A stretch of 64,000 nucleotides of DNA, from assembly GCF_014643375.1 (NCBI RefSeq), contig NZ_BMJJ01000007.1, positions 192,925-256,924 on the forward strand, written 5' to 3'. Below the pieces are notes generated by a model, which saw only the letters and a list, made by a program, of their open reading frames with translations, made no database searches and was not told where the DNA came from. The position numbers and the translations under genes were made by a program. This DNA is from Aureimonas glaciei (GTDB taxonomy: Bacteria; Pseudomonadota; Alphaproteobacteria; Rhizobiales; Rhizobiaceae). Within the stretch, counting starts at the first letter, position 1, and the number at the start of each line of letters is the position of its first letter. Below, one piece after another: positions 10,591 to 21,654 of this stretch.

Positions 10591-12602
10591 CAGTTTGCTC
10601 CTCCGACCATCATCCACGTCACCATGGCCGCCACGCCGATCAGCATGGCGAAGGCATAGTGGTAGAGGTAGCCGGTCTGCACCCGCACGATCCGGCCGGT
10701 GACGTCGACGACGCGCGCCGAAATGGCATCCGGGCCGTAGCGGTCGATGGTGCCGACATCGCCGGTCTTCCAGAAGTAGTTGCCGATCGCCTTGGCCGGG
10801 CGGACGAAGACAAGATCGTAGAGCTCGTCGAAGTACCACTTGTTCAGGAGGAACTGGTAGAGGCCGCGGTGCTGGGTAGCGAGCCGGTTCGGCATGTCCG
10901 GCGAGCGGATATAGAAGACGTAGGCGAGCGCGAAACCGATCGCCATGGCGACGGTGGGCGAGAAAGCGGCCCAGAACGGCGTCTCGTGGATGTCGTGCAG
11001 GATATGGTTCTCGGCGCCGGTGAAGAGTGCGGCGTTCCAGAACTCCTGATAGCCCTCGCCGATGAAGTAGGGCTCGAAGACGATGCCCGCCAGCAGCGCG
11101 CCGACGGCAAGGACGTAAAGCGGCACCAGCATGACCGTTGGCGACTCGTGGATGTGGTGCATCACGTCGTGCGAGGCCCGCGGCTTGCCGTGGAACGTCA
11201 TGAAGATCAGCCGCCACGAGTAGAAGCTGGTCAGCAGCGCGGCGAGGACCGTCAACACGAAGGCATAGCCGGCCCAGGCATTGTGCGCGGCGAAGGCGCT
11301 CTCGATGATCGCATCCTTGGAGAAGTAGCCGGCGGTGAAGGGGAAGCCCGTCAGCGCGATCGTGCCGATGATCATCATCCAGTAGGTCTTGGGGATGTGC
11401 TTGCGCAGGCCGCCCATGTTCCGCATGTCCTGCTCGCCCGAGACGGCATGGATCACCGAGCCGGCGCCGAGGAAAAGCAGCGCCTTGAAGAAGGCGTGCG
11501 TGAACAGGTGGAAGACGGCGGGGCCATAGGCGCCGCAGCCAAGCGCCACGAACATGTAGCCGAGCTGCGAACAGGTGGAGTAGGCGATGACGCGCTTGAT
11601 GTCGGTCTGGACGAGGCCGATCGTGGCCGCGAAGATGGCGGTCGTCGCGCCGATGAAGGTGACGAAGGTCAGCGCCGTCGGCGACAGCTCGAAGATCGGC
11701 GACATGCGCGCCAGCATGAAGACGCCGGCGGTGACCATGGTCGCCGCGTGGATCAGCGCCGAAACCGGCGTCGGGCCTTCCATCGCGTCCGGCAGCCAGG
11801 TGTGCAGGCCGATCTGGGCGGACTTGCCCATGGCGCCCATGAACAGGAGCAGGCAGATCACCGTCAGCGCCGCGCCGAGTGGCAATCCATAACCGGCAAA
11901 GTTCAGCACCGAAGCCCCTGCCCCAGTTGCGACGGCCTCCGCCGCGCCCGCGGCATGCTCGCCGCCCGCGCTGCCGAGCTGGCCCGCCATGTCGGCGGCG
12001 CCGGCGAAGATGGTGTCGAGATTGGCCGAGCCGAACAGAGCGAAGACGCCGAAGATGCCGAGGATGAAGCCGAAGTCGCCGACGCGGTTGACGATGAAGG
12101 CCTTCATCGCCGCGGCGCTGGCCGAGGGCTTCTTGTACCAGAAGCCGATGAGCAGATAGGAGGCGAGACCGACGCCCTCCCAGCCGAAGAACATCTGCAC
12201 GAGGTTGTTGGCCGTCACCAGCATCAGCATGGCGAAGGTGAACAGCGACAGATAGGCGAAGAAGCGCGGCTGGTGCGGGTCATGCGACATGTACCCGATC
12301 GAGTAGACGTGCACGAGCGCAGAGACGGTGTTGACGACGACCAGCATCACCAGGGTCAGCCGGTCGATCCGGAGCGACCAGGAGACATCGAAGGTGCCGG
12401 ACTGGATGAAGGTGAGGAGCGGAATCCGCATCGTCTCGCCCTCGCCGAAGCCGAACGAGATGAAGCCGATCCAGGACAGCACGGCCGCGACGATGAGAAG
12501 GCCCGTCGTGATGTATTCCGACATCTTCGCGCCGAGCGCGTTGCCGAAGAAGCCGACGACGAGGAAGCCGACGAGCGGCAGGAGGACGATCGCTTGATAC
12601 AT
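10590..12602 (-). CDS. nuoL: NADH-quinone oxidoreductase subunit L
   Basis: A 670-aa distal antiporter-like subunit. It has the conserved [20 protein letters not shown] segment, the [13 protein letters not shown] motif, and the C-terminal extension that forms the long lateral helix of complex I. A Gly/Ala-rich loop of about 45 residues (residues 195-240) sits between helices, as in other alphaproteobacterial NuoL. It overlaps nuoM by one base and follows nuoK by six bases. Confidence 0.96.
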   Translation of the reverse strand: MYQAIVLLPLVGFLVVGFFGNALGAKMSEYITTGLLIVAAVLSWIGFISFGFGEGETMRIPLLTFIQSGTFDVSWSLRIDRLTLVMLVVVNTVSALVHVYSIGYMSHDPHQPRFFAYLSLFTFAMLMLVTANNLVQMFFGWEGVGLASYLLIGFWYKKPSASAAAMKAFIVNRVGDFGFILGIFGVFALFGSANLDTIFAGAADMAGQLGSAGGEHAAGAAEAVATGAGASVLNFAGYGLPLGAALTVICLLLFMGAMGKSAQIGLHTWLPDAMEGPTPVSALIHAATMVTAGVFMLARMSPIFELSPTALTFVTFIGATTAIFAATIGLVQTDIKRVIAYSTCSQLGYMFVALGCGAYGPAVFHLFTHAFFKALLFLGAGSVIHAVSGEQDMRNMGGLRKHIPKTYWMMIIGTIALTGFPFTAGYFSKDAIIESAFAAHNAWAGYAFVLTVLAALLTSFYSWRLIFMTFHGKPRASHDVMHHIHESPTVMLVPLYVLAVGALLAGIVFEPYFIGEGYQEFWNAALFTGAENHILHDIHETPFWAAFSPTVAMAIGFALAYVFYIRSPDMPNRLATQHRGLYQFLLNKWYFDELYDLVFVRPAKAIGNYFWKTGDVGTIDRYGPDAISARVVDVTGRIVRVQTGYLYHYAFAMLIGVAAMVTWMMVGGAN

Positions 12603-12608
12603 CGACGA

Positions 12609-12917
12609 TCAGCCTTTCATCGCGTTGACGTCTTCGACCGCGATCGAGCCGCGGTTGCGGAAGAAGACGACGAGGATTGCCAGACCAATGGCCGCTTCCG
12701 CGGCGGCGACGGTCAGAATGAACAGGGCGAAGACCTGGCCGACGAGATCGTTGAGGAAGGCCGAGAACGCCACGAGATTGAGGTTCACCGCGAGCAGGAT
12801 CAGCTCGATCGACATCATGATGGTGATGATGTTCTTGCGGTTGAGAAAGATGCCGAAGACGCCGGTGACGAACAGGATCGCGCCGACAGTCAGGTAGTGT
12901 CCGAGACCGACTTCCAT
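12609..12917 (-). CDS. nuoK: NADH-quinone oxidoreductase subunit K
   Basis: A 102-aa subunit with three membrane helices, homologous to MrpC and ND4L. The two membrane-embedded Glu residues are visible in the [13 protein letters not shown] segment (about residues 31-43) and in [12 protein letters not shown]. Length is exactly that of the family. It lies between nuoJ and nuoL. Confidence 0.95.
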   Translation of the reverse strand: MEVGLGHYLTVGAILFVTGVFGIFLNRKNIITIMMSIELILLAVNLNLVAFSAFLNDLVGQVFALFILTVAAAEAAIGLAILVVFFRNRGSIAVEDVNAMKG

Positions 12918-12939
12918 GGTGTTTTTCCTTGCCTCGAAC

Positions 12940-13560
12940 CTACCGGAGACCCTGGCCGCTCTCGACCTTGCGGATCTCGATGGCTGTCGCCGGGTTGCGC
13001 GCCACCTGCTCCGGGATCGACTGCCGCTTGATGCCGACCTTGTGGCGCAGCGTCAGGACGATCGCCCCGATCATCGCCACGAACAGGATCAGGCCGGCGA
13101 CCTGGAAGAAATAGACGTAGCGGGTGTAGAGAATGAAGCCGAGCGCCTCGATATTGGACGTGACCGCCAGCGGCGGCGTCGGATAGGCGGTCGTGGTGGT
13201 CTGGCTCGGCGTGTAGACATTGCCGGTCACCGCGACGACGAGCTCGGCCAGCAACACAAGACCGATGATCGCGCCGATCGGCGCATATTCGAGCGCCCCC
13301 TTCTTCAAGGCGGCAAAATCGACGTCGAGCATCATCACGACGAACAGGAAGAGCACCGCCACGGCGCCGACATAAACGACAATGAGGATGAGCGCGAGGA
13401 ACTCGGCCCCGGTCAGAAGGAACAAGCCCGCCGCGCTGACGAAGGTCAGGATCAGGAACAGCACCGAGTGCACCGGATTGCGCGAGAGCACGACCATGAT
13501 CGCCGAAAAGACGGTCACGATCGAAAACATGTAGAAGAACAGTGCCTGCAGGCCCAGCAT
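12940..13560 (-). CDS. nuoJ: NADH-quinone oxidoreductase subunit J
   Basis: A 206-aa membrane subunit (ND6 homologue) with five helices. The third helix contains the flexible [19 protein letters not shown] segment near the central axis of complex I. The C-terminal 45 residues are a cytosolic tail typical of alphaproteobacterial NuoJ. An intergenic gap of 139 bases separates it from nuoI upstream, larger than elsewhere in the operon. Confidence 0.94.
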   Translation of the reverse strand: MLGLQALFFYMFSIVTVFSAIMVVLSRNPVHSVLFLILTFVSAAGLFLLTGAEFLALILIVVYVGAVAVLFLFVVMMLDVDFAALKKGALEYAPIGAIIGLVLLAELVVAVTGNVYTPSQTTTTAYPTPPLAVTSNIEALGFILYTRYVYFFQVAGLILFVAMIGAIVLTLRHKVGIKRQSIPEQVARNPATAIEIRKVESGQGLR

Positions 13561-13699
13561 CGTCGGGCTCCCTCGTCTGGTCGGTCGTCGTCTGCGAGCC
13601 CATGGCCGGCGAGCGGCGCGAGATCTTGGCGGGCGGTCGGTTCAGTGAATCAGCGGCTCGGCGAGACGCCTTGCGGCGAGTCCCCCGCTCGCTGACGGA

Positions 13700-14191
13700 T
13701 TAGCGGTAAGGCGCGTCGAGCGCAATGTTACGGGCCAGTTCCTGCTCCCAACGGTCGCCGTTGGCGAGCAGACGCTCCTTGTCATAGTAGAGTTCTTCGC
13801 GCGTCTCGGTCGAGAACTCGAAGTTCGGGCCTTCCACGATCGCGTCGACCGGGCAGGCTTCCTGGCAGAAGCCGCAATAGATGCACTTCACCATGTCGAT
13901 GTCGTAACGCACCGTGCGGCGGGTGCCGTCGTTGCGGCGCGGGCCGGCCTCGATGGTGATGGCCTGCGCCGGGCAGATCGCCTCGCACAGTTTGCACGCG
14001 ATGCACCGCTCCTCGCCGTTCGGGTAGCGTCGCAGGGCATGCTCGCCGCGAAAACGCGGGCTCTGTGGGTTCTTCTCGAAGGGATAGTTGATCGTCGCCT
14101 TCGGCGCGAAGAAGTAGCGCATCGACATGCCAAAGGCTTTGACGAACTCGACCAGGAAGAGGGACCGGATGGTCTGGGTGACGGCGCTCAT
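13700..14191 (-). CDS. nuoI: NADH-quinone oxidoreductase subunit I
   Basis: A 163-aa ferredoxin-like subunit carrying clusters N6a and N6b. Two 4Fe-4S motifs are complete: [12 protein letters not shown] and [12 protein letters not shown]. The N-terminal amphipathic segment anchors it at the membrane arm. Length matches rhizobial NuoI. Confidence 0.96.
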   Translation of the reverse strand: MSAVTQTIRSLFLVEFVKAFGMSMRYFFAPKATINYPFEKNPQSPRFRGEHALRRYPNGEERCIACKLCEAICPAQAITIEAGPRRNDGTRRTVRYDIDMVKCIYCGFCQEACPVDAIVEGPNFEFSTETREELYYDKERLLANGDRWEQELARNIALDAPYR

Positions 14192-14194
14192 GGA

Positions 14195-14410
14195 TCAGCC
14201 TCCAAGGCTGGAAGGAAAAAGGCTCGTCGCGACGATCGGGCCGACGAACCAGCCGACGATCGGAAACACGACGAGCGACATCAGACGAATGAAGCGCAAG
14301 GCTCCGCCGCGGCTGGCGCCGCCGTTGCGGGCCGCGGCACCGAGGACGACGAAGTCCGCAATGCCGATGAGAAGGCCCACCACCGCGCCGATGACCGCGG
14401 CCGAGATCAT
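14195..14410 (-). CDS. small membrane protein within the nuo operon
   Basis: A 71-aa protein with two hydrophobic segments (residues about 3-26 and 43-66) and a basic, Gly-rich loop between them. It starts with an ATG overlapping the nuoH stop by 4 bases and ends 3 bases before nuoI, so it is surely translated with the operon. I do not recognise a named family. It is not one of the 14 core subunits; an assembly or accessory role in complex I is only inferred from location. Confidence 0.7.
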   Translation of the reverse strand: MISAAVIGAVVGLLIGIADFVVLGAAARNGGASRGGALRFIRLMSLVVFPIVGWFVGPIVATSLFPSSLGG

Positions 14411-15456
14411 GCCGGACCCCAGCCCGTCAGCTTCAGGACGAAGGCGACGATGACGACCATGCCGAGCGAGATCGGCAGGAACACCTTCCAGCCCAAGCGC
14501 ATCAGCTGGTCGTAGCGGTAGCGGGGCACGAAGGCCTTGACCATCGCGAACATGAAGAAGACCAGCGCGACCTTGGCGAGGAACCAGATGACGCCCGGCA
14601 CCCAGGTGAACGGCGCGAAGCCGAACGGGGGCAGCCAGCCGCCGAGGAAGAGGATCGTCGTCAGGCAGCACATCAGGGTGATGGCGGCATATTCGCCGAG
14701 CATGAACATCATGTACGGGGTCGAGCCGTACTCGACCATGAAGCCGGCGACGAGCTCGGATTCGGCCTCTGGCAGATCGAAGGGCGGCCGGTTCGTCTCG
14801 GCGAGCGCCGAGATGAAGAAGATGACAAACATCGGGAACAGCGACAGCCAGTGCCAGTCGAGGAAGGTGCTCGGCAGGCCGATCATGGTGCCGGGGCCGT
14901 CGATCTGGGCCAGGACGATGTCGGTGAGGTTCAGCGAGCCGACGCAGAGGAGCACGGTGACGATGACGAAGCCGATCGAGACCTCGTAGGACACCATCTG
15001 CGCCGCCGAGCGCAGCGCGCCGAGGAAGGCGTATTTCGAGTTCGACGCCCAGCCGCCCATGATCACGCCGTAGACCTCGAGCGAGGAGATGGCGAAGATG
15101 TAGAGGATGCCGATGTTGACGTCGGCGATCACCCAGCCGTCAGCGACCGGGACGACCGCGAAGGTCGCCAGTGCCAGCGTCACCGCGACGAGTGGCGCGA
15201 GGAGGAAGACCGCCTTGTCGGCCGAAGCCGGGATGATCGGCTCCTTGAGCACGAATTTGAGAAGATCGGCGAAGGACTGGAACAGGCCCCAGGGACCGAC
15301 GACATTCGGCCCGCGGCGCATCTGCACCGCCGCCCAGATCTTGCGATCGGCGAGCAGGATGTAGGCGATCAGCACGAGGAGCACGACCAGGAAGAGCAGG
15401 CTCTGGGCGAGAATGACAATCCCCGGCCAGGCGTAGAGGGTGAAGAAATCCGACAC
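14407..15456 (-). CDS. nuoH: NADH-quinone oxidoreductase subunit H
   Basis: A 349-aa membrane subunit with eight helices that forms the quinone-entry chamber together with NuoB and NuoD. Conserved loops are visible: [14 protein letters not shown], the acidic loop region [20 protein letters not shown] and MVEYG. The best start is GTG 15456 ([12 protein letters not shown]), which aligns with normal NuoH N-termini and falls 11 bases after the nuoG stop codon. Confidence 0.95.
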   Translation of the reverse strand: MSDFFTLYAWPGIVILAQSLLFLVVLLVLIAYILLADRKIWAAVQMRRGPNVVGPWGLFQSFADLLKFVLKEPIIPASADKAVFLLAPLVAVTLALATFAVVPVADGWVIADVNIGILYIFAISSLEVYGVIMGGWASNSKYAFLGALRSAAQMVSYEVSIGFVIVTVLLCVGSLNLTDIVLAQIDGPGTMIGLPSTFLDWHWLSLFPMFVIFFISALAETNRPPFDLPEAESELVAGFMVEYGSTPYMMFMLGEYAAITLMCCLTTILFLGGWLPPFGFAPFTWVPGVIWFLAKVALVFFMFAMVKAFVPRYRYDQLMRLGWKVFLPISLGMVVIVAFVLKLTGWGPA

Positions 15457-15467
15457 GTCCGGCCTTC

Positions 15468-17543
15468 CTATTCCGCAGCTTCGAGATGTTCGGCATGGGC
15501 GAGGCGCGAGCACTCCGCCATCACCTTGGACGCCCGCGCGATCGGGTTGGACAAGTAGAAGTCACCGATCCCCGATGCGAAGGCACCGCCGGTCAGCGCG
15601 CCGGCGCGGTCCGCCAGCGTCGTGATGACGGACGCGTCGGCCGCGATCACGCCGTTCGACCGGAAATGCCCGTGCGACTGGTACATCTCCTGCCGCAGCG
15701 CGGCAAGCGAGTCGAAGGGCAGCGTCTTGCCGAGCACCGCAGACAGGGCCCGGAAGATCGCCCAGTCCTCGCGGGCGTCGCCGGGCGGGAAGGCGGCCCG
15801 GCTGCCGGTCTGCGCCCTGCCCTCGACATTGACCCAGGTGCCCGACTTCTCGGTATAGGCCGCCGCCGGCAGGATCACGTCGGCGCGGTGGGCGCCCTTG
15901 TCGCCATGCGTGCCGATGTAGACGACGAAGGGACCGGCCGCGACGTCGATCTCGTCGGCGCCGAGGTTGAACAGGAGATCGACGCCGCCGCCGGCCATGT
16001 CGGCTGCCGACAGACCGCCCTCGCCCGGCACGAAGCCGATGTCGAGGCCGCCGACGCGCGAGGCGGCGTTGTGCAAGACGTTGAAGCCGTTCCAGCCCTC
16101 GCTGATGGCGCCGATCTCGCGGGCGAGCGCGGCGACGGAGGCGAGCACCGCGGCACCATTGACACCGGAGAGAGCCCCCTGCCCGACGATGACCATCGGC
16201 CTCGTCGCAGCCTTCAGCGCCTCGTAGAAATCGCGGCTGGCGCCCTCGATGTCCGAGAGCGTTTCCGTGCCAGCACCGAGATAGACGGCGTCGTAGCGCA
16301 GGTCGGAATTTTCGCCGATGACGCCGATGGGGAAGCCGCCGAGACGCCAGCGCTTGCGGATGCGGGCGTTGAGGACGGAGGATTCGAAGCGCGGGTTGGC
16401 GCCGATGATGAGGAGCGCATCGGCATCCTCGATGCCGGCGATGGTGGTGTTGAAGAGGTAGGAGGCGCGGCCGTCGGCGGGGTCGAGCTTCGCCCCATCC
16501 TGCCGGCAGTCGAGGTTCGGCGTGCCCAAGCCCTGCATCAGCCGCTTCAGCGCCCACATGTCTTCGACCGCAGCGAGATCGCCGGCGATGGCGCCGATGC
16601 GGCCCGGCGCGGTCGCGTCGACCTTCGCCTTGATCGCGGCGAAGGCTTCCGGCCAGGAGGCCGGCTGCAGGCGGCCGTCACGGCGAACATAGGGCTTGTC
16701 GAGGCGCTGCGTGCGCAGGCCGTCCCAGACGAAGCGTGTCTTGTCGGAGATCCACTCCTCGTTGATCGATTCGTTGATGCGCGGCAGGATGCGCATGACT
16801 TCGCGGCCACGCGTGTCGACGCGGATGGCAGAGCCGACGGCGTCCATGACGTCGATCGTCTCGGTCTTCGACAGCTCCCAGGGCCGCGCCTGGAAGGCGT
16901 AGGGGCGCGAGGTCAGAGCGCCGACCGGGCAGAGGTCGATGACGTTGCCCTGAAGCTCGGAGGTCATCGCCTGCTCGAGATAGGTGGTGATCTCGGCATC
17001 CTCGCCGCGGCCGATGAGGCCGAGCTCCGAAATGCCGGCGATCTCGGTGGTGAAGCGGACGCAGCGGGTGCAGTGGATGCAGCGCGTCATGATCGTCTTG
17101 ACCAGCGGGCCGATGTACTTGTCCTCAACGGCGCGTTTGTTCTCGCGGTAGCGCGAGGAGTCGACGCCGAAGGCCATCGCCTGGTCCTGCAGGTCGCACT
17201 CGCCGCCCTGATCGCAGATCGGGCAATCCAGCGGGTGGTTGATCAGGAGGAATTCCATCACGCCCTCGCGGGCCTTCTTGACCATCGGCGTGTTGGTGAA
17301 AATTTCCGGCGCCTCGCCGTTCGGGCCCGGCCTGAGGTCGCGCACGTTCATGGCGCAGGACGCTGTCGGCTTCGGCGGTCCGCCCTTCACCTCGATCAGG
17401 CACATGCGGCAGTTGCCGGCGATCGACAGACGATCGTGGAAGCAGAAACGCGGAATCTCGACGCCGGCCTCTTCCGCCGCCTGCAGCAGTGTGAAGTGAT
17501 CGGGAACCTCGATCTCGGTGCCGTCGACTTTAAGTTTGGCCAT
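15468..17543 (-). CDS. nuoG: NADH-quinone oxidoreductase subunit G
   Basis: A 691-aa electron-input subunit. The N-terminal 2Fe-2S ferredoxin domain has Cys34, Cys45, Cys48 and Cys63; next come the His-Cys cluster region ([18 protein letters not shown]) and the 4Fe-4S motif [10 protein letters not shown]. The rest is a molybdopterin-oxidoreductase-like domain without redox cofactor ligands, as is usual in mitochondrial-type NuoG. Length fits alphaproteobacterial NuoG (about 690). Confidence 0.96.
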   Translation of the reverse strand: MAKLKVDGTEIEVPDHFTLLQAAEEAGVEIPRFCFHDRLSIAGNCRMCLIEVKGGPPKPTASCAMNVRDLRPGPNGEAPEIFTNTPMVKKAREGVMEFLLINHPLDCPICDQGGECDLQDQAMAFGVDSSRYRENKRAVEDKYIGPLVKTIMTRCIHCTRCVRFTTEIAGISELGLIGRGEDAEITTYLEQAMTSELQGNVIDLCPVGALTSRPYAFQARPWELSKTETIDVMDAVGSAIRVDTRGREVMRILPRINESINEEWISDKTRFVWDGLRTQRLDKPYVRRDGRLQPASWPEAFAAIKAKVDATAPGRIGAIAGDLAAVEDMWALKRLMQGLGTPNLDCRQDGAKLDPADGRASYLFNTTIAGIEDADALLIIGANPRFESSVLNARIRKRWRLGGFPIGVIGENSDLRYDAVYLGAGTETLSDIEGASRDFYEALKAATRPMVIVGQGALSGVNGAAVLASVAALAREIGAISEGWNGFNVLHNAASRVGGLDIGFVPGEGGLSAADMAGGGVDLLFNLGADEIDVAAGPFVVYIGTHGDKGAHRADVILPAAAYTEKSGTWVNVEGRAQTGSRAAFPPGDAREDWAIFRALSAVLGKTLPFDSLAALRQEMYQSHGHFRSNGVIAADASVITTLADRAGALTGGAFASGIGDFYLSNPIARASKVMAECSRLAHAEHLEAAE

Positions 17544-17553
17544 CAGCTTCTTC

Positions 17554-17787
17554 TCAATGTGTCGCGTCTGTCAGTTCAAAGCGCCGCTCGATCCGCTGGA
17601 CCCGCTCGTCCAGCCGATCGATCCGGCGGTGAACGCCAGCCAAATTCTCTTCCACGGCCGTCAGCCGCACCTTGACGCCGTCGATCTCTTCCAAGCCGCG
17701 ATCCAGCTTGATGTCCATCCGACGCAACATTGCCAGGACCGGATTGTCGGGTGTGTCGCTCACGATAGCACCTCCTTCTCCGGTCAT
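17554..17787 (-). CDS. small coiled-coil protein within the nuo operon
   Basis: A 77-aa hydrophilic protein. Residues about 25-72 show heptad spacing of Leu/Ile/Val ([20 protein letters not shown] onward), so it should form an alpha-helical coiled coil; there is no membrane segment. It lies 4 bases after the pentapeptide-repeat gene and 10 bases before nuoG on the same strand. Small coiled-coil proteins with this look occur sporadically in rhizobial genomes. Function unknown. Confidence 0.65.
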   Translation of the reverse strand: MTGEGGAIVSDTPDNPVLAMLRRMDIKLDRGLEEIDGVKVRLTAVEENLAGVHRRIDRLDERVQRIERRFELTDATH

Positions 17788-17791
17788 TTCC

Positions 17792-18103
17792 CTAAGCCTT
17801 CGCTGGCCTTGCCGCGGCTTGCGCGGCCAGCAGCGCCGCGATGTCGACGCCGTTGATCGTCATGCCGTCGATGTTGACGTTCTCGAACACGGCGTCGGTG
17901 AGGTTCGCGTTGACGAACCGCGCCTCGGTCATGTCGACGTCGCTGAACACGATCTCGGCGAGGTCGGCATTCGCAATCTCGGCCCCGGACAGGTCGACAT
18001 TGGTGAACCGGGACTCCGACAGGTCGGCGTCGGAGAACAGCGAGTTCGAGATGTCGGCCTTCTGGACCGTGAGGACGTCGGCCTTGCCGATGATCTCGGT
18101 CAT
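17792..18103 (-). CDS. pentapeptide-repeat protein within the nuo operon
   Basis: A 103-aa protein whose residues about 13-88 follow the A(D/N)LXX pattern of pentapeptide repeats (for example ADLSESRFTNVDLSGAEIAN), predicting a short right-handed quadrilateral beta-helix. The C-terminus is Ala-rich (AALLAAQAAARPAKA). It lies 4 bases downstream of nuoF. Pentapeptide proteins can mimic DNA or mediate protein contacts; no function can be assigned here. It is not a complex I subunit. Confidence 0.75.
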   Translation of the reverse strand: MTEIIGKADVLTVQKADISNSLFSDADLSESRFTNVDLSGAEIANADLAEIVFSDVDMTEARFVNANLTDAVFENVNIDGMTINGVDIAALLAAQAAARPAKA

Positions 18104-18106
18104 GCC

Positions 18107-19420
18107 CTACTCAGCCGCTTCGAGGAGCATCGGACGGTTCACGCCCGGCGTCTTGTTGGCCGAAAACTCGTCGATGCGCCGCTCCACCTCGGCGCGGAAA
18201 TGGCGCATCAGGCCCTGGATCGGCCAGGCCGCGGCGTCGCCGAGGGCGCAGATGGTGTGGCCCTCGACCTGCTTGGTGATGTCGAGCAGCATGTCGATTT
18301 CGCGCTTCTCGGCATTGCCGACGACCATGCGCTCCATCAGCCGCCACATCCAGCCGGTGCCTTCGCGGCAGGGCGTGCACTGGCCGCAGCTCTCGTGCTT
18401 GTAGAAATAGCTGAGGCGGGCGATGGCGCGGACGATGTCGGTGGACTTGTCCATGACGATCACCGCGGCGGTGCCGAGCGACGTCTTGATCTCTTTCAGG
18501 CCGTCGAAGTCCATCTTGCAGTCGATGATGTCGGCCGCCGGCACCAAGGGCACCGAGGAGCCGCCGGGAATGACGGCGAGGAGATTGTCCCAGCCGCCGC
18601 GGACGCCCCCGCAATGCGTCTCGATGAGCTCACGGAAGGTGATGCCCATCTCCTCCTCGACCGTGCAGGGACGGTTCACGTGGCCGGAGATGCAGAAGAG
18701 CTTGGTGCCGGTGTTGTTGGCGCGGCCGAGCGCGCCGAACCAGGCGCCGCCACGGCGCAGAATGGTCGGCGCGACGGCGATCGACTCGACGTTGTTCACG
18801 GTGGTCGGGCAGCCGTAGAGGCCGACATTCGCCGGGAAAGGCGGCTTCAGCCGCGGCTGGCCCTTTTTGCCCTCGAGGCTTTCGAGCAGCGCCGTCTCCT
18901 CGCCGCAGATATAGGCACCCGCGCCGTGGTGGACGTAGATGTCGTAGTCCCAGCCGCACTTGTTGTTCTTGCCGAGGAGACCGGCGGCGTAGCACTCGTC
19001 GATGGCGAGCTGCAGCGCCTCGCGCTCGCGGACATATTCGCCACGGACGTAGATGTAGCAGACATGCGCCGCCATCGAGAAACCGGCGATAACGCAGCCC
19101 TCGATCAGCGTGAACGGGTCGTTGCGCATGATGTCCCGGTCCTTGCAGGTCCCGGGCTCGGATTCGTCGGCATTGACGACGAGATAGTGCGGACGGCCGT
19201 CGGATTCCTTCGGCATGAAGGACCATTTCAGGCCGGTCGGGAAGCCGGCGCCGCCGCGGCCGCGCAGGCCCGACGCCTTCATCTCGTTGATGATCCAGTC
19301 GCGGCCCTTGGCGATGATCTCGCCGGTGCCGTCGAAATGGCCGCGGCTCATCGCGCCCTTCAGGCTCTTGTCCTTCAGGCCGTAGATGTTGGTGAAGATG
19401 CGGTCCTTGTCCTGAAGCAT
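18107..19420 (-). CDS. nuoF: NADH-quinone oxidoreductase subunit F
   Basis: A 437-aa subunit that binds NADH and FMN and carries cluster N3. The NADH-binding loop [16 protein letters not shown], the FMN segment [17 protein letters not shown], and the 4Fe-4S ligands [11 protein letters not shown] plus a distal Cys in TICALGDA are present. Length is typical. It is followed by two small non-subunit genes before nuoG. Confidence 0.96.
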   Translation of the reverse strand: MLQDKDRIFTNIYGLKDKSLKGAMSRGHFDGTGEIIAKGRDWIINEMKASGLRGRGGAGFPTGLKWSFMPKESDGRPHYLVVNADESEPGTCKDRDIMRNDPFTLIEGCVIAGFSMAAHVCYIYVRGEYVREREALQLAIDECYAAGLLGKNNKCGWDYDIYVHHGAGAYICGEETALLESLEGKKGQPRLKPPFPANVGLYGCPTTVNNVESIAVAPTILRRGGAWFGALGRANNTGTKLFCISGHVNRPCTVEEEMGITFRELIETHCGGVRGGWDNLLAVIPGGSSVPLVPAADIIDCKMDFDGLKEIKTSLGTAAVIVMDKSTDIVRAIARLSYFYKHESCGQCTPCREGTGWMWRLMERMVVGNAEKREIDMLLDITKQVEGHTICALGDAAAWPIQGLMRHFRAEVERRIDEFSANKTPGVNRPMLLEAAE

Positions 19421-19452
19421 CTAGATTCTCCTGGTCCGTCTCTGCATCGCCA

Positions 19453-20928
19453 TCACTTCGTCTCCGCCCGGGCCACGAGCAGCCCCGCCTGACGCACCCA
19501 GTTCTCCCGGATCGCACGGCCCCGGAAGTTCAGGTAATTGTCGATCCAGACGAGGTTCATCGGCGTCCAGGCGGCGATCTGGCGGAAATGGAAGACGCCG
19601 AGATCGTTCAGCTTGCTCTCGATCACCGGGCCGATGCCGCGGATGACCTTGAGATCGTCCTTCTGGCCATCGGCCAGGGCGAGGAGCCCGGCCGGCTTCT
19701 CTCCGGCCGCATGCGGACCGTCGGTCTCGAGGGTCGAGCCATCTGTGCCAGCCGTCGGGACGTTGCCGCCCGCGGAAGCAGCCTTGGCGTCACTTCCGGT
19801 ATCCTGGCCGGCCTCGAAATGATCGGTTGCCGCCGGTCCCGGCAAGACATCGGAGCTGGTCCGGTTGGCTTCGATCTCGTCCGGGGGCGTCGTCGGCGGT
19901 GTGGCGACGCGCGGATCGGTCCCGGGCCGGCTGCGGTCGGGAACGACCGCCGCCTCGGCGGCCGCTTCCGTAGCCTGCAGCGGGCCGTCCCGGCGGACGG
20001 TGTCGCCGTCGCCGGACGTGCGGGAAGAATCCTCGCGGCCGGCTTCCTTGTCGGCGGCGCCGCTCGCGCCTTCGCTGGTGCCACCGGTCGAGCCGGCATG
20101 CGGCTGACGCGCGCCTGCGGCCGGATCAATGCTGGCGTCGGCTTCCACCGCGGGATCGGTATTGGCATTCGTCGCCTTGCCGGGGCCGGCGATCGTCGGA
20201 TCGGTCTCGGGCGCCGAGGTCTTCGGGCGGCCGGCATAGGAAACGGTGGTGTCTGCACCTGCGCCCGCCCCTTGAGGCGCGGCGCCCTCGGCGGGACCGC
20301 CCTGGTCCGGTGCGGGGGCCGTGTCCGAGGACGTCAGCGAGGTCAGCCCCCCTTCCGGCGCCGACAGATGGCGGTCGATCTGCGGGCCGACCGGAATGCT
20401 TTCGCCCCTCTCGAAACCGTCGATGATGGCTTCCAGGCGCTCGGGCGTCAGATCCTCGTAGGTGTCCTTGAAGACCATGATCATCGGCGCGTTGACGCAG
20501 GCGCCGAGGCACTCGACCTCTTCCCAGGACAAGGTGCCGGAGGCGTTCTGGTGGAACTGCTCGGGATGGATCTTCGACTTGCAGACCCGCATCAGTTCGT
20601 CGGATCCGCGCAGCATGCACGGGGTCGTGCCGCAGACCTGGATGTGCGCCCGCGTGCCGATCGGCTTCAGCTGGAACTGCGTGTAGAAGGTCGCCACTTC
20701 CAGGACACGAATCAGCGGCATCTGCAGCATGCCCGCGACATGCTCGATCGCCGCCTTGGTCACCCAGCCGTCCTGCTCCTGCGCGCGCATCAGCAAGGGA
20801 ATCACCGCCGACTGCTGGCGGCCTTCCGGATACTTCTGGATGGTGTGCTGGGCCCAGTTGGCATTATCGGCCGAAAAGGCAAAGCCGGCGGGCTGGACGC
20901 TATCTTCCGCGAGACGTCTGACGGACAT
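19453..20928 (-). CDS. nuoE: NADH-quinone oxidoreductase subunit E with long linker and HhH domain
   Basis: Residues 1-190 are the thioredoxin-like 24-kDa subunit; the 2Fe-2S ligands are Cys99, Cys104, Cys140 and Cys144. A low-complexity, Ala/Gly/Asp/Pro/Thr-rich and probably disordered linker spans about residues 195-420. The C-terminal 70 residues form a helix-hairpin-helix-like domain (LKVIRGIGPVIESKLNDLGV) of the sort seen at the end of several rhizobial NuoE proteins. At 491 aa it is more than twice the length of ordinary NuoE. The linker shows no stop or frameshift. Confidence 0.93.
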   Translation of the reverse strand: MSVRRLAEDSVQPAGFAFSADNANWAQHTIQKYPEGRQQSAVIPLLMRAQEQDGWVTKAAIEHVAGMLQMPLIRVLEVATFYTQFQLKPIGTRAHIQVCGTTPCMLRGSDELMRVCKSKIHPEQFHQNASGTLSWEEVECLGACVNAPMIMVFKDTYEDLTPERLEAIIDGFERGESIPVGPQIDRHLSAPEGGLTSLTSSDTAPAPDQGGPAEGAAPQGAGAGADTTVSYAGRPKTSAPETDPTIAGPGKATNANTDPAVEADASIDPAAGARQPHAGSTGGTSEGASGAADKEAGREDSSRTSGDGDTVRRDGPLQATEAAAEAAVVPDRSRPGTDPRVATPPTTPPDEIEANRTSSDVLPGPAATDHFEAGQDTGSDAKAASAGGNVPTAGTDGSTLETDGPHAAGEKPAGLLALADGQKDDLKVIRGIGPVIESKLNDLGVFHFRQIAAWTPMNLVWIDNYLNFRGRAIRENWVRQAGLLVARAETK

Positions 20929-21022
20929 CGGACCTCGGCTTCTCTGGTTTGTTTCTAAATCGCATTGCTGCGCCGCGTTCTAACATAGGATCGGCAAAAG
21001 GCCAGTGGCCTAAGGCCGCAGG

Positions 21023-21616
21023 TTACGGTGCCGGGACACTGCCGGGACCGGGATCGACGAAGAAATCCGCCGCCGCGACGCGAAGGCCGGGCGGCGATAG
21101 GTCGAGCACCGCATCCCGACCGAGAATCCGCGTCTCGATCGCCGCACCGGCGGCCGATCGGAAGTGGTGAACGACTCGCCCGTCGTCGCCGTAGACGATC
21201 AGGTAATGGAGGATCGAGGGCACCGAAAAGTAGTCGATCAGCTTCCGGTCGACATCCGTCTTGACGCTCGACGGCGAGATCACCTCGACGACGACGACCG
21301 GATTGGGCGCAAACATCTTGTCGCTGTCGTACGGACCGCAGTGGACCAGCGCATCCGGCTCGCGCACCGAGCGGTCGCTGACCCGGACGCTGACGCCTTC
21401 CGGAAAGGCGCGGCATTCGACCCCCGCCATCCGGATTGCGTCTCCCAGCGCGATGACGACTGCCAGCTTTGTCTCCGCGTGGCTGATCGTCTCCGACTGC
21501 AGCCGATAGGCCAATCCGTTAACGAGCTCGTAGCGCTCCCCCTCGCCCCAGATTTCGGCCCAGGCAAAGAAGTCTTCGGCGGTCATCCTGTCGGCTCGGG
21601 CGGGGGTCGAGGTCAT
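21023..21616 (-). CDS. Uma2 family (DUF820) nuclease-like protein
   Basis: A 197-aa protein of the Uma2 family, which has a PD-(D/E)XK restriction-endonuclease-like fold. Candidate active-site residues are the Asp of REPDALV (about residue 88), the Glu of VVVEVISPSS and a Lys in DRKLIDYF. Uma2 genes are abundant and mobile in cyanobacteria and some alphaproteobacteria; their substrate is unknown. This copy is inserted between nuoE and nuoD on the operon strand. Confidence 0.8.
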   Translation of the reverse strand: MTSTPARADRMTAEDFFAWAEIWGEGERYELVNGLAYRLQSETISHAETKLAVVIALGDAIRMAGVECRAFPEGVSVRVSDRSVREPDALVHCGPYDSDKMFAPNPVVVVEVISPSSVKTDVDRKLIDYFSVPSILHYLIVYGDDGRVVHHFRSAAGAAIETRILGRDAVLDLSPPGLRVAAADFFVDPGPGSVPAP

Positions 21617-21654
21617 GGTGTCATCCTACCATAGTCCCGTCCCGCCCATCGAAC

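Noticed and set aside
7567-10659. Very long plus-strand open frame (about 1030 codons) opposite nuoN and nuoM
   Set aside because: It is Asp/His/Arg/Gly-rich with no domain and lies antisense to two conserved genes; such frames are common in GC-rich DNA.
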